Below are positions 1 through 12,083 of a DNA stretch of 64,000 bases, piece after piece. The number at the start of each line of letters is the position of its first letter. Position 1 is the stretch's first letter. The stretch is taken from NCBI GenBank assembly GCA_025403435.1, contig CM046353.1, positions 18,129,875 through 18,193,874 on the forward strand, in the 5' to 3' direction. Under the pieces are notes generated by a model, which saw only the letters and a list, made by a program, of their open reading frames with translations, was not told where the DNA came from and ran no database searches. The position numbers and the translations under genes were made by a program. Origin of the DNA: Artocarpus heterophyllus (taxonomy: Eukaryota; Streptophyta; Magnoliopsida; Rosales; Moraceae).

Positions 1-264
1 AGGGAGACAGTTTTTTCAAAATCCTACTTCGGCCCTGTGTATCATTTTCTTCCAAGCAAAATGCAATTGGCACGAGAATTTGTGTTAGAACTCTTGCAGC
101 GGAACCGCCTTCGAAGAGGAAGATCGTGGCAAGCGTCGCCTTCAAATAAATTCCTAAACTCCGAGAAGACTTTTGTTAGTTTCTTGAGCAGATTGAAACA
201 GTATCAATGCCACAAACGTGCCGGTTTTTATGTCAGACTCTGGATCAAAGGCCAAGGATACTGA
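1..264 (+). CDS. Possible 3'-terminal exon of an unidentified gene
   Basis: The frame is open from base 1 to a TGA at 262-264, giving at least 87 residues. It is less AT-rich than the following DNA and rich in Arg and Lys, with a C-terminal stretch of Cys, His and aromatic residues (KQYQCHKRAGFYVRLW). I recognise no domain. It could be the last exon of a gene entering from the left, or a chance open frame; an ATG at 37 would give 75 residues on its own. No splice acceptor is visible because the frame is already open at the window edge. Confidence 0.28.
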   Translation, partial: RETVFSKSYFGPVYHFLPSKMQLAREFVLELLQRNRLRRGRSWQASPSNKFLNSEKTFVSFLSRLKQYQCHKRAGFYVRLWIKGQGY

Positions 265-778
265 TTCTTCAATGAACATTTTCTGTTCTTGCAAAGATTA
301 GAACAAATAAGCATCAGCATTTGCAGGGTGTTTTTTGACAACAAGGCGATTGACAAAGGTGATGGAGATGATGTAGATATTGTTATGTATATAATCAACA
401 CCTAACATCAAAATGCACAGATTCTGTTAAAGATACAAAACTTATCATATTGTTCTCAAGCCTTTTTGAGCATGTCATCCATCGTTATCCTTTTTCTTTT
501 TGAGATTCATTCTATTTTGAGCATTAACCAGGTTATCCATGTTCAAAATGAATATTAGGCGAAAGAAAGAAGAGAAGGACGTGTAACATATGATAATCCA
601 AATGTAATACAATTCTAAACGTTCTTTGTTTACTCACTTTCAAGATTAATGCAAAATTGTTATGCTATTTAGTGTTCGTTACACGACTTTATTATTCTCT
701 CTTTCAACAACTTTTACATATCTAAATTTCTATGCTACAAATTATGCACTTGTAATTAACGTGCAAACTACGCCGTAA
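265..778. other. AT-rich intergenic stretch
   Basis: I see no coding frame, RNA gene or transposon end here. If 1-264 is an exon, this would contain its 3' UTR, but I see no decisive polyadenylation signal. Confidence 0.4.
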
Positions 779-2569
779 TTAAGAATAAGAGCAACTTACA
801 AAAACGCCCCCAGATGTACCACTGTATTAAAAATGCCCTCTAATAAAACCATTTTTGAAAACTCTCTTTATTAAAAATTGAGATTTACTAAAAGACTAAG
901 TTATCATTTCTCCCACTCACTTATGTAGGATGTCGAAATAGAATCTGTCAAGTTCCCAGTCACCAATGCGGGATACTAGATTATAACCTGTCAGGTTTCA
1001 GCTTAGAAGCTATCAGATTTTAACATATTTTTTTTAAACAAAAAGCATTAACTGCCTCCGATTGCTAGTATGGGTGCCGGGTAGTTACCTAGCAGGTTTT
1101 AACTTGGAACCTACTTTATTCAAACATAATTTTTTGAACTTAAGATTCCGTCTTAGAACCTACCAAGTTCCGTCCCCGAACTAGCCGAGACCTGTCAGGT
1201 TCTAACATGGAGCTCACAAGATTCAGTTTAAAAAAAACACCGAAAGTGCTAGATTTTGTCTCAAAACTTTTCGGACACAAAAGCCACCAGATTCCAACAT
1301 GAAACTCACCAAATTCCGTCGTGAAACTTACTAGATTCCAAAGTTAAAAAAAGGCAGATCAAACGAAAAAACACAAATGCGATCGCAAGATTGACAAAAA
1401 AATTACAAAAAGAGAGAGAGAAAATACTAAAAACTACATAGTGAAGAAAAAATACACAGAATTTTCCAAGAGTAGATTACAATATAAACCTTAAAAACCA
1501 AAAATTACAACTAGATTACAAAAATTCCATATCCAATAATTGCAAAAACATGTACAGTCTTCCTCTGCAATATCAACAAAAAAGATCTAACTAACATAAT
1601 CATGTTATTGAGTTACAATAAATCCACCATATCTAACTAAAGTGCATTTAATAATCAACAAGTAACATGATTCAAGCACTCCAAATTTTGATCATATAAA
1701 AAATGATGAAAAATTGAGTTTACTATTCAGCATCTTCCTCTTGAACAAATCACAATCACAGATCGCTACACCCGCTGCCGCCATGACCTTCCTCTTCGCT
1801 GTCATCTTCCTCTAGGAAACATTGGCATTATGGCGATGGAGAAAGCCAAGAAAGAGAAATCCCACGAGCGACGTGGGAAAAGTCCACAACACATACGGAT
1901 CGACGAGCATAGTCATCGTCAATGGAAACGAAAAACAACAACGACAGCTCCAAAGACGGCAATCTGACCTAGCAAACAGCTCTGGAAGACATTCGGTGCT
2001 ACTTGAACGCGAACGGCATGGGAAGAAATGGCTTTCGTTTATCACTGTGTAGAGAGATCACCATCATAGAGAGAGAAAGAAGAGAGATCTGGCTTCGGCG
2101 TCGGCGGTTTGGTGGTGTCATGGGGGTCGCTAGCGGAACGACATCTAAGACGAGTGGCAACATGAGTGGCGGCCGATCATCTTGGTGGCCACAGTTGAGG
2201 AGATCGTCGAGATTAGAGGACGAGGAAGGCAGTGATGGCAACGGTGCAGGCAACGATGCCGAGGGAAGAGATTGGGGGGGGTTAGGGGGAGAGAGAGAAC
2301 AGATCGGAGGGTTACAGAGAGAAGATGGCGGGTTAAAGAGAGAGAGAGAGCAGTGATGGGATGGCCAGGAGAGAGAGCGGAGAACGAAAAAATTTGAGAG
2401 AGGAAAGAGAGGCGTATTTTTTATTTAATTTTTGAACTAGGAATAAAATATCAAAGTAAAAATTAAATTAAAAAAGAATAATAAAGGTAATTTTAAAAGT
2501 CAAAAAATAGGACGCTCATTTAATAAATGTTGTATTTTCAGAGTATTTTGTGTAATTTTTTAAGAATAA
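779..2569. mobile_element. Non-autonomous MULE-like DNA element with direct-repeat flanks
   Basis: A 10-bp direct repeat TTAAGAATAA lies at 779-788 and again at 2560-2569, bracketing about 1.77 kb. The inner ends (GAGCAACTTACAAAAACGCC on the left, and the reverse complement of the right end, AAAATTACACAAAATACTCT) are weakly similar inverted repeats. A 9-10 bp duplication fits Mutator-like elements. The left part (900-1370) holds degenerate repeats of 'accaggttctaac'-type phrases that recur inverted at 39,405-39,932. The centre (about 1740-2400) is much more GC- and purine-rich, as seen in Pack-MULEs carrying gene fragments. No transposase is present. Class assignment is inference; the flanking repeat is seen directly. 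Confidence 0.45.
1740..2400. other. GC-rich internal segment of the MULE-like element, possible captured gene fragment
   Basis: Composition changes sharply from AT-rich flanks to a GC-rich block ending in GA-rich repeats. Open frames occur on both strands (1822-2052 and 2003-2356 plus; 1812-2253 minus) but encode low-complexity Ser/Pro- or Arg/Gly-rich peptides with no recognisable domain. On the minus strand the order of pyrimidine-rich tract followed by Ser/Pro-rich frame resembles a captured 5' UTR and first exon. No source gene is recognised. Confidence 0.3.
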
Positions 2570-5320
2570 TGATTTATTATAGTCTCTTTGAGAATATAGA
2601 TTGAAACATTTTTTTGATTCTAACAAACTTTTAGTTTAAATTTTGTGTGAGAAAATATTGTTATAAAACTTGATTATAACAGCAAATAGATTCAAACAGT
2701 ATATTAGAGTAAAAATGGGTTTGAAACACTGCAAACCGAGCTGCCAAGATAGTTCTACGTCATCACCAACGATAACGGTTCTATTTGGGAATCGCAATTC
2801 AGTGTAAGAATTTCGAAGTTCGGCTCTTAGACCTGCTTTTTCTTCTATGTTTATCAACCGAATTTGCATGGTGGGTAAATTAAGGCAAATTGCACTTATG
2901 CAGCCTAAACTTATCATCTTTTGCATGCAACTCTTTAAATTATTTAATTTTGACATTTAGGACTCGGAGCTTTATAACTTTTAGCAATGTAGTCCAATTA
3001 ATAACCAACATTAATTAAAGGATGGTAATTAGATTCTAAATGCCAAAATTTAAGAGTTTGTCGGGGAAATACGTTGAAACTTATATACTGTATCATACAA
3101 AAGCTTTTACACTATAATAAACTTTTATTTTTTCACTGTAACATGTAAGAACTTTATATTGTAGCAGTTGAAACTTATTATTTCTAACATTTTCCCAAAA
3201 AAACTCTAAAAAGTTCAAGGAACAATTTCCAACCAACAAAAAATTTAGAGTCCATTTGCGTAAAATCTTAGCACATTTCCCTCAATATTTAATAATTGGT
3301 GTTTATTAGCTATTAGACCACAATTTATAATAATTTTTAAAATTTAGAATACTATTTGTTAAAATTGAAAGTTTGGAATCCAAACTGTCCAACACAGCAA
3401 CAAGGTGCATTAATGCAATTAACTTTATACTTTTAAAAGATAGATTACTGATTTTAGGAAATTATAAGAACATTTTGGTATCCTAGACACAATTTAGAGA
3501 AAAATCCAAAATACTTAATTGAACATTTGTTAAATTCTACATTTGTATTATGTCCCAAACACTATTTTTAAAAATAGGTTTGAAAACTAAACAAATAATC
3601 AGGGAAAAAAGCCAGCATGTATGAATGATTATGGAGAAGAATCAGTAAAGGATTTAATCAATGCGACAAATCGAAATTTGATCGACTATGTGTAGACAAT
3701 AAGGGCACGAGATTTCTGCATAGAGCTTGATCAATCTTACCTGTTAAGTTTTAAATATTTTAACAAAATATAATTTTATTTTATTGAAATTTTTTACTTT
3801 CTCTCTTTAAACCTAAGTTCTTAGTTACTACCATTGAAGATAATATTTAACTATTGATTGTTGAGTTTGTTTTGTGTCATTTTTAACATATTAACCAGTT
3901 AAAGGGTCATAATTTCCTTTATTTTTTTGAAAAAATTAGGATATGACTTCGGGGATAGTATAATAACATGATGTATACCCTTGGATTATCAAAAATACAG
4001 ACGCAAACTTAAAATTCGACTAAAACCAAGCAGTTATTTTTGCTTTTTTTTTTTGTTTTTTTGAAGCATTATTCCATCCTTTAATTACTTTTCCTTAAAT
4101 TAAATACATTAAAACATTGAAGAAAAACAAAAAATAAAAATTAAATACATTTTCACTAAAAAGCTCTGAAGGCTCAGAAAGTTAAACGTACATTGTATGG
4201 TTATTTTTATAATTTTTGTTTCTTTTTTAAACTAAATATAACAAAGTTAAAATGGACAGTTTGCAATCCAAAGCATATTCTCATGGTTCCAAATGATATT
4301 TTAAAATAATTAGATATCCTTTCTATATTTATTAAAGAGAAAATAAAGCAATGGCTTATTTTTTGTCACCTTTTTAAATAAATGACTGAATTTTTTAAAA
4401 TTAGAAAATGATAAAACTTTTTTGAAAATTAGGAAAATTGTCTCTTTTTACAGCGATACATTATTAATAAATACCCGTACATCATTGATTAACATTAGTA
4501 AACACTTATTCACAATAATTATCACTAATAAATTGGTTGTGTTAATGACATAAACCATACCTTCTACTTTTATAGTATATTTTGGTATTTTTAATTTCAA
4601 TCAAAACTTTTTAATTGCTACTGTGTATCGTTCTCACATATTACAATAGCAAAACAAAGAGAGCTAGATTGTAAAGCTCTAATATGCTATTGTCTTTTAA
4701 ACAAACCCAATTTGGTTATCCAATGGTTTTTAAACCAATGCTCTCAAATACCCTATTAATTCTTTCTTAATATATTTTTTCATTTTAAGAAACTATAAAT
4801 GTATTTTAGATTTGAAAAAAGTTGTTTTAATCTTCTCTTGTAAATTTTTTGGACCGAAAAGACATAGTGATATGATAAAGTTACCATTAATAGACAGAAT
4901 CTATATATGATATATTTTCTCTTATAAAATATTTAATATTTAAAAAGCCACAAAACTTAATAATCTTTATTTTAAATTTGATGTTTGTTTAGGATTATTT
5001 ATGTTTTTAAATCTATAAAATGTTTTTCATAATTATTTAATGGTGGTTATGTTGTTTTGCCCAATTTTTTATTTATAGAGATGAAATTAATACAGTTTTT
5101 TTAAATTCAGAGGATACATTTGTAGCTTCTAAAAACAGAAGAATAAATTAAGAAATAGTTAAACTAGAAAGTATAGCTATGTAATTAGTTTATCATTAAT
5201 CTATTAATGATTTATCATCTACAAACCCAATGAATTATCGAGTGAATATAAACCACCAAGTTTTTCAATTGATAACTAAAAGTCAGTACTGTTAAGAAGT
5301 GTGGAGGTAAATTCAACGCC
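2570..5320. other. AT-rich intergenic DNA
   Basis: Long A/T-rich stretch with no supported gene. It contains one fold-back sequence (2929-3059) and otherwise only A/T runs and short simple repeats. Confidence 0.5.
2929..3059. repeat. MITE-like fold-back sequence
   Basis: The left arm (about 2929-2962, containing 'aattttgacatttagga') is the imperfect reverse complement of the right arm (about 3035-3059, containing 'ctaaatgccaaaattt'), separated by roughly 70 bp. This could form a hairpin, as small non-autonomous DNA elements do. No target duplication was found, so it may be only a palindromic relic. Confidence 0.3.
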
Positions 5321-5329
5321 TTTTAGAAT

Positions 5330-5760
5330 ATCACCTCACATAAAATATTTCAAGGGTACTAGGTTTTAAAACCCAAGTACGCGCCCCCACGGAGAAATAT
5401 CCGTGCGACCCATGCGGTAAGATGAAGCCACGGTAACCGTTGCCCTTAAAGTCTTGTAGCCGCGCACTGAGTTAAGCGAGTCGTAACGTGAGGAAAAATC
5501 TCACACGATCGCACGTGTCAGTGTGTTAAAGTTCACGGTTTTACGATTTTTTGGGGTTTGTTACCTATTTTTTTATAAACCTCTAAATAGATAGATTGTG
5601 TTCTTTTCTTAGTAGAGTGAAAACTTAGAAAATTTGGAGAAAATTCTAGAGAGAAGCGTGCAAGTTTCTCTTGTTAAAATCATCATTACAGTGAATTATT
5701 TTGTAGTAGTTGAAAGTAGCCTAGCTCTCACATCGAGAGTGATACCACTATAAATTTATG
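5330..5760 (+). repeat. Possible solo-LTR or promoter-like fragment
   Basis: This block is less AT-rich than its surroundings. It contains a TATA-like TTTTATAAAC (about 5571-5580) followed by a short leader-like region, an arrangement seen in LTR U3-R regions. No matching second copy, TG/CA ends or duplicated target were found in the window, so the assignment is weak. Confidence 0.18.
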
Positions 5761-6064
5761 TTTTCTTATTATTTTTATTCTCATATTTTTTTTGTTCTTA
5801 GTAGAATTAAGACTTCTAATTTGCAAATGTACATCATTCATGAGCATCAGTACATCATTGATGTACAAAAATAACCATTTTATCAATTTTCAAAAACTTA
5901 AGACATTACTTAAAAAACTTTAAAAATGGCTACTTATCCCCAAAATCTCTAAATAACATGGTACTTCAATATACAGAAAACAAAATAATAAAAATCGTTC
6001 TTTTTGTTTATTGTATTTATTTCTTTTTTCAAACAACTTTCTTGTTATTTATTATTTTTGGTTT

Positions 6065-6164
6065 NNNNNNNNNNNNNNNNNNNNNNNNNNNNNNNNNNNN
6101 NNNNNNNNNNNNNNNNNNNNNNNNNNNNNNNNNNNNNNNNNNNNNNNNNNNNNNNNNNNNNNNN
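6065..6164. other. Assembly gap (100 N)
   Basis: Exactly 100 N bases, the usual placeholder for a gap of unknown size. Sequence resumes inside the 5' LTR of element A just after where the TATA box would lie (compare 13,713-13,735 in the 3' LTR). About 1.6 kb of LTR and the left insertion site of A are therefore missing. Confidence 0.95.
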
Positions 6165-6548
6165 GTCTCATAAATTATTTAGATCAATTGAGAGATTAAG
6201 AGTGATACTCTGCTAGTGAGAATCTGAAAACTCCTTGAGAGCTTTTGTTCACAAATCATGAACACTAGCTTTGGGTTCTCTCAATTAGTTTGAAGGAGAG
6301 TCACCTGGTGGAAGAGCTGTACGTGTGAGCCCACACTCACTTCGGTCGTGGATAGAGAATAGCAAAGAAGACCAGTTGGTTGAGGCTCTTCTGGAACGTT
6401 ACTTCTCTTCACGTTTTGCGAGGGTTCTTCGGCAATCAAAGGTTAGTAAGATCTGTATAATTTATGCACACAGCATGTCAAACTTGTGTTTTGGAAAATA
6501 CTCTGATGTAAAATTTTTAAAATTCTGCTACGTACTATTTTTTCAACA
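6165..6548 (+). repeat. Element A 5' LTR (3' part only)
   Basis: It matches the last ~380 bp of the C LTRs and the end of the A 3' LTR, and terminates in ...TTTCAACA directly before the primer-binding site. The upstream portion falls in the N gap. It contains the potential stem GTGAG/CTCAC around 'gtgagcccacactcac'. Confidence 0.9.
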
Positions 6549-6550
6549 AT

Positions 6551-6563
6551 TGGTATCAGAGCC
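6551..6563 (+). other. Element A primer-binding site
   Basis: TGGTATCAGAGCC, complementary to the 3' end of initiator Met-tRNA, two bases after the LTR. This is the standard copia primer site. Confidence 0.9.
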
Positions 6564-8132
6564 ATAGTTTTTACATAAATTTACGAGTTTGTGATCTTAA
6601 TCTCTCCTATGCTTGAATTGAATTTTATAGAGAGTTGGCACTCTAGGTTTCTATATAATTTTATGTTGTCATGGATTATATGGTGGATGTTTATTAATTA
6701 ATTATGGTTGATTAAATTGCTATTTAATTATTTATTAATTAATTAATTTATACCAGTTATGGTTCCTTAAAGGTTAGAATGTGTATCTAGGTTTTTCATG
6801 TAATTAGATGGCGGACTATCATCTCCGTCTAGGAATTATTATTTATTTTTAAATTTGTAAGAATTTTATAATTAAATAATCATTTGGAGAAGACGGATCT
6901 AGAAGAATGATGATAGCGCTCATAGGTTTTCCTGAGTCTCTAATTTTATGTTTTTGAATTGTTAAAAATAAAATTGATGAATTGTATTAAAAATTGTATT
7001 TTCTAGAATGGGAGATTTTTGCTTGGTTGGCATGCCGAACCTCACAGTTCGGTAGGCCGATGGTTGTAGAAATCAAGAGGCTGGACGTGAGTTTCGACAG
7101 GCCGTCAACGGGGCAGAAATCAAGAGGCTCTGGCAGCAGGCCAAACTTCCAGTTCGGCAGGCCGAACCTCTATAACTGGTAGGCCAATCACCCAGATGGC
7201 CTGCTGACTAAAAAGGTGCAATTATAATTTTGTTTTTGGGACAATTTTGAGAAACATTAAATTTGGATATGACCGAAAATATGAAGTATTCGATTCATAC
7301 GGGATTGAGGATTTGAAGATGGGCATTACATGAAGAAGGATACAACTTGAGGATTCAAGGATGAAGAATCGATAATATGTCTCGATTATTCTCTTGTAAT
7401 CTTTGTTTTCTATTCTCTAGGGTGGAGCCATAATATTATGGTTATTATTATTTTTCTTGTAGCTTTGCTTGTCTACATTATAATATGATTTGCCATGTAT
7501 ATTGATAACATGTTATATAGAATAGGGAGTGCCGCTCATATTAAAATTGTTCATGCATATTCTTAAAATAAAACCTTGATTTTAAAAGATTGAATGGGAG
7601 AATGTTTTCAAAGAGAGAACCTAAAGCCTCCATCGTTGGTCCATAGGCAGAACATGGTGGTCCCGACCCCTAGGAAGGGATTTTTATCATGTACCAGATT
7701 AGATCTCTGAGAGGATAAGATATTTTAGCATGATTTATGGTTGCACACCCCTAGGTGGTGATTATAAATCATGGATAAAATATTGAAACAATAGTTATAC
7801 ACTCACGTTAATTTTATTATTAACCTCCCCTAGGAGCTCTGTTAATAAAATTAATAGCCGAAGAAACGATTATTAATATATGCTTAATCATACGGGTCCT
7901 GGATGACATATATTAATCCAGAGGGGATCCGTGTTCCTGATTGAATTTAGCATGACTCCCCTAGGAGCTTGTTGAATTCTAAGTTGGGAATTATCGTTGC
8001 AAGGTTCTGATATTTTCAAGGTTTTGACACATAAACACATTTGTATATTTTTTACATGATTGTGTTATCTTACTAAATTATTATGATATGTTTGCTTATG
8101 TTTGGTATATGATTCTTTATTGTAGATTAAAA
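6564..8132 (+). other. Element A untranslated leader with GC motif array
   Basis: About 1.57 kb of non-coding leader between PBS and gag. At about 7026-7193 it holds several diverged copies of TCGGCAGGCCGA in otherwise AT-rich DNA. The leader of C (24,609-26,257) is collinear. Confidence 0.75.
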
Positions 8133-8951
8133 ATGTCTAAAAACGCTTTATCATTGATACTTGATAAAAACCTATTAATCGGAGAGAATCATAATGATTG
8201 GAAACGAAACCTGAATATCGTCCTGTCCTTTGAGAAACTAAAATATGTACTGACAACCCCTTGTCCTCTCGAACCTACGGGAGACTCATCTAATGAGCAA
8301 TTCCAAGCGTATGATCGCTAGAAAGATGCTAATGATCAGGCCCGCTACTATGTTATGGCTAGCATGAATAACGTACTGCATGCTCAACATAAGGATTATG
8401 AGACTGCAAAGCAGATCTTGGATAATCTTGAGGATATGTTTGGAGGCCAAGCCATAACAAAGCGGCAAGGGGCGCTTTGAAAACTCTTAAACTATAAGCA
8501 GAGACCGGGGACATCTGTAAAGGAGCACATGATGTTGGTCATGGGTTACCTCGCTAAGGCTCAAACCAATGGAACCAACATCGATGCTGAAACTCAGATG
8601 ACTATGGTCTTTGAGACTCTGTCAAAGGAATTTATTCCTTTTAGAGCTACTTTTAAAGTAACCAATAGACGGGATATGACCTTGATATAATTAATGAAAC
8701 AGTTACAGGAGTTCGAACTGCTGATCAGGGAGTCTCCTGCGGGTGGAGAGGCCAACGTGGTAGCTGCTTCTGGTTCTAATCCTAACTCTGGGAATGGAAA
8801 GAAACAACGGGCCAAAAAGGAGAAGTCTTCTATTCCTACTACCACCAAGAGCAAGAAGAAGAAGAACCCAAAGAAGCTTAAGTGCTTCTTTTGTGAAAAG
8901 GTCGGGCATATAAAGAAGCATTGCAAGGACTTCCTTTCCAAAGAAGCTTAA
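8133..8951 (+). pseudogene. Element A gag pseudogene
   Basis: Copia-type Gag, the nucleocapsid protein. The start is the ATG at 8133 (MSKNALSLIL). One frame runs through the whole region with stops at about 8319, 8478 and 8688. A zinc knuckle CFFCEKVGHIKKHC (CX2CX4HX4C, all ligands present) lies near the C-terminus after a Lys-rich linker. Just after it, at about 8939-8959, the sequence repeats about 20 nt found at about 8869-8890, unlike C, which looks like a templated slippage insertion. Confidence 0.85.
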
Positions 8952-8958
8952 GTGCTTC

Positions 8959-11900
8959 TGCTATATTTAGAAACTTATTTGGTTGAGGAATCTAGCGACA
9001 TTTGGGTCATAGATTCCGGTGTAACTAATCATGTTTGTGTTTCTCTATAGGGGTTCAAAGAAACGAGAAGTCTGCTGCATGAAGACTTCACGCTTCGGAT
9101 GGACGATGGATCCTTTGTCTCAGCGGAAGCATGGGAGACATCCATCTTTATTTTAATAATTATAGAAATTTATTTTTGCAAGATTGTTTTTATGTTCCTA
9201 AATTTAAAAGGAATTTAATTTCTGTAGCTTGTTTATTTCAAGACTCCTATTTGGTTTCTTTTAATTATAAAGTGGTGATTTGTAAAAACAAATCTTTTAT
9301 CTGTTCTGGATGGATGCAAAATAATCTATATTTTATCAAACCCAAGATGGACTTATTGCTTAATGCTGAGATGAATGATAATAACTCTAAAAGACTTAAA
9401 ACTTTTCACTCTAATAAGACTTATCTTTGGCATTTATGCCTTGGTCATATTAACCTGAATAGGATTCAAAGGTTGGTAAAGGATGGACCTTTAAGTCACT
9501 TAAAGGTGGAATCTATACCTCAATGTGAATCTTGTTTGGAGGGTAAAATGACCAAAAGACCATTCGGGTCTAAGGGCAATAGGGCCAAAGGGGTTCTAGA
9601 ACTTGTGCATAGTGATGTTTGCGGACCGATGAACATCCGGGTACGAGGAGGGTATGAGTATTTTGTCACTTTTATTGACAATTACTCAAGATATGGGTAT
9701 GTGTACCTGATGCACCACAAAAGTGAAACTTCGACAAGTTCAGGGAGTTTTGGGCTGAAGTGGAAAAGCAATTGGGTAAACCCATAAAGGCACTTCGATC
9801 CGATCGAAGTAGGGAATACATTTCTGATGAGTTCTTGGAACATTTATTAAAGAATAGGATTTTATCCCATTTGACTACGTTGGGCACTCCGCAGCAGAAT
9901 GGCATAGTGAAGAGACACTTTGTTGGACATGATTAGGTCCATGGTGTGTTATTCATCATTGCCTTTATCCTTTTGGGGATACGCACTACAAACCGCATGT
10001 TATCTTTTGAACAATGTGCCTTCAAAATCGGTCCCTAAAACTCCCCACGAGTTGTGGACTGGTAGGAAGACATCCTTAAACCATATTCACATATGGGGAT
10101 GTCCGGCTCATGTCCTATTTAAGGATCCAAATAAGTTGGACGCATGTTCGAAAGTTTGCGTGTTTGTAGGATATCCAAAAGGGACTAAAGGGGGTTATTT
10201 CTATAACCTAAAGGAAAATAAAGTCGTGGTTTCAACTAATGCAACTTTCCTTGAGGAGAGTTACATGGATGACTTTAAACCTCAAAGCAAAGTGGTGCTT
10301 GAGGAGTTAAGGAGTGATCCGATCACTCTGGAGGTTCCAAATGAAACCGTTCCGATCAGTGTAGAAAAACCAAACAAACCTGAACAACAACCTCAAGGGC
10401 TTCAGCGTAGTGGGAGGATCGGGCGTCAACCTGAGAGGTATATGTTCAATGGGAAGGTCTTCTTTGCTGAACCAGATGAACATGACAAGGATCCTTATAC
10501 TTAAGCAGAGGCTATGGAGGATGTTGATTCAAAACTCTGGACAGAGGCCATGAACATTGAGATGAAGTCTATAGAGACTAATCAGGTTTGGGAGCTTGTG
10601 GATCTTCCCAGAGGGGTAAAACCCATAGGATGTAAGTGGATCTACAAGAGGATAAGAGAAGTGAATGGAAAAGTCGAAACCTTTAAGGCTAGACTGGTAG
10701 CTAAGGGTTATACGCGAAAGGAAGGAATCGATTATGAGGAAACCTTTTCGCTTGTAGCCATGCTTAAGTCCATCCGGATTCTCTTATCCATAGCTACCAC
10801 TCTCGACTACGAGATTTGGCAGATGGATGTCAAGACGGCTTTTCTGAATGGCTATCTTGATGAGTCCATTTATATGGAATAACCAGACAAGTTCAAGGTC
10901 ACGGGTCAAAAGGGGAAGGTTTGTAGGCTGCTCAAGTCAATTTATAGACTTAAGTAGGCTTCTCGTTCTTGGAACATAAGATTTGATCAAGTGATCAAGA
11001 CTTATAGGTTCTCACAAAATGTGGATGAACCATGTGTTTACAAACACATTAAGGATGGGAAGGTGGTTTTTCTACTGCTCTATGTAGATGAAATTCTGCT
11101 AATTGGCAATGACATTGGGGCGTTGTCATCGGTCAAATTATGGTTGACCAAGCAGTTTGACATGAAGGGCTTCGGTAAGGCTAATTTTGTTCTCGGTATC
11201 CAGATCTTTCGGGATAGGAAGAACAAAATAATAGCTTTGTCCTAGGCCGGCTACATAGATAAAATTCTTAGAAGGTTTGCAATGCAGGATTCCAAGAAAG
11301 GTGGGTAACCATCTAGGTCTGGAATTACTCTTTCTAAGAAAGACTCTCCAAAGTCTTATGAAGAAAGAGAATACATGAAGAAGGTGCCTTATGCTTCGGC
11401 AGTGGGTAGTCTCATGTATGCCATGCTTTGCACACGACCGGATATTAGTTATGCGGTTGGGATTGTAAGTCAATTTTAGGTGGATCCACGACCGAACCAT
11501 TGGGTTGCGGTTAAGCATATTTTCAAGTACCTAAGAACGACTCGAGGGTATATGCTTGTATATTCGGGTGAGGACTTGACTCCTCTAGGATATACTGATT
11601 CGAATTTTCAATCCTATCAGGATTCTAGGAAATCGACTTCGGGTTTTGTGTTACTCTGGGAGGCGGTGCCATCAGTTGGAGAAGTGCCAAGCAAGATTGC
11701 ACTTTGAATTCAACGATGGAGGCCGAGTATGTGGTAGGTAATGATGCTTCAAAAGAAGCAGTGTGGCTCTACAAGTTCCTTGGGGATCTTGAGGTAGTTC
11801 CTAGTATGGAAAAGGCGGTATCACTGTACTGTGATAACAGTGCGGCGGTAGCTAATGCTAAGGAACCAAGATTTCAGAAGAAGAGTGAGCATATTGATCG

Positions 11901-12069
11901 AAAGTATCATGTGATAAAGGACTTCGTTGAGGGCGGGCATGTCACGGTGTGCAAGATCGCGTCAGATGACAATTTAGCTGATCCATTTGCAAACACACTT
12001 ACTGGGAGAGTCTTCGAGAGGCATGTGGAAGCTATGGGGATGCGAGATTTGTCATATTTACTCACTTAG
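8959..12069 (+). pseudogene. Element A pol pseudogene (PR-IN-RT-RNase H)
   Basis: Remnant copia Pol. The protease motif is DSGVTNH near 9012. GAG-pre-integrase shows the H/H and CESC zinc ligands (about 9430-9540). The integrase core begins with HSDVCGP (about 9608), has the second Asp in RSDRSREY, where the usual GGEY is damaged, and is frameshifted around 9740-9900. RT begins near 10,590 (VWELVDLP) and has MDVKTAFLNG. The catalytic YVDD reads YVDE at 11,081-11,092. RNase H ends at the TAG at 12,067-12,069. About ten in-frame stops, mostly at former Gln or Trp codons, show long decay. Confidence 0.88.
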
Positions 12070-12074
12070 TGCAA

Positions 12075-12083
12075 GTGGGAGAT
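12075..12083 (+). other. Element A polypurine tract
   Basis: GTGGGAGAT directly before the TGTTAGACATG start of the 3' LTR; priming site for plus-strand DNA. Confidence 0.75.
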
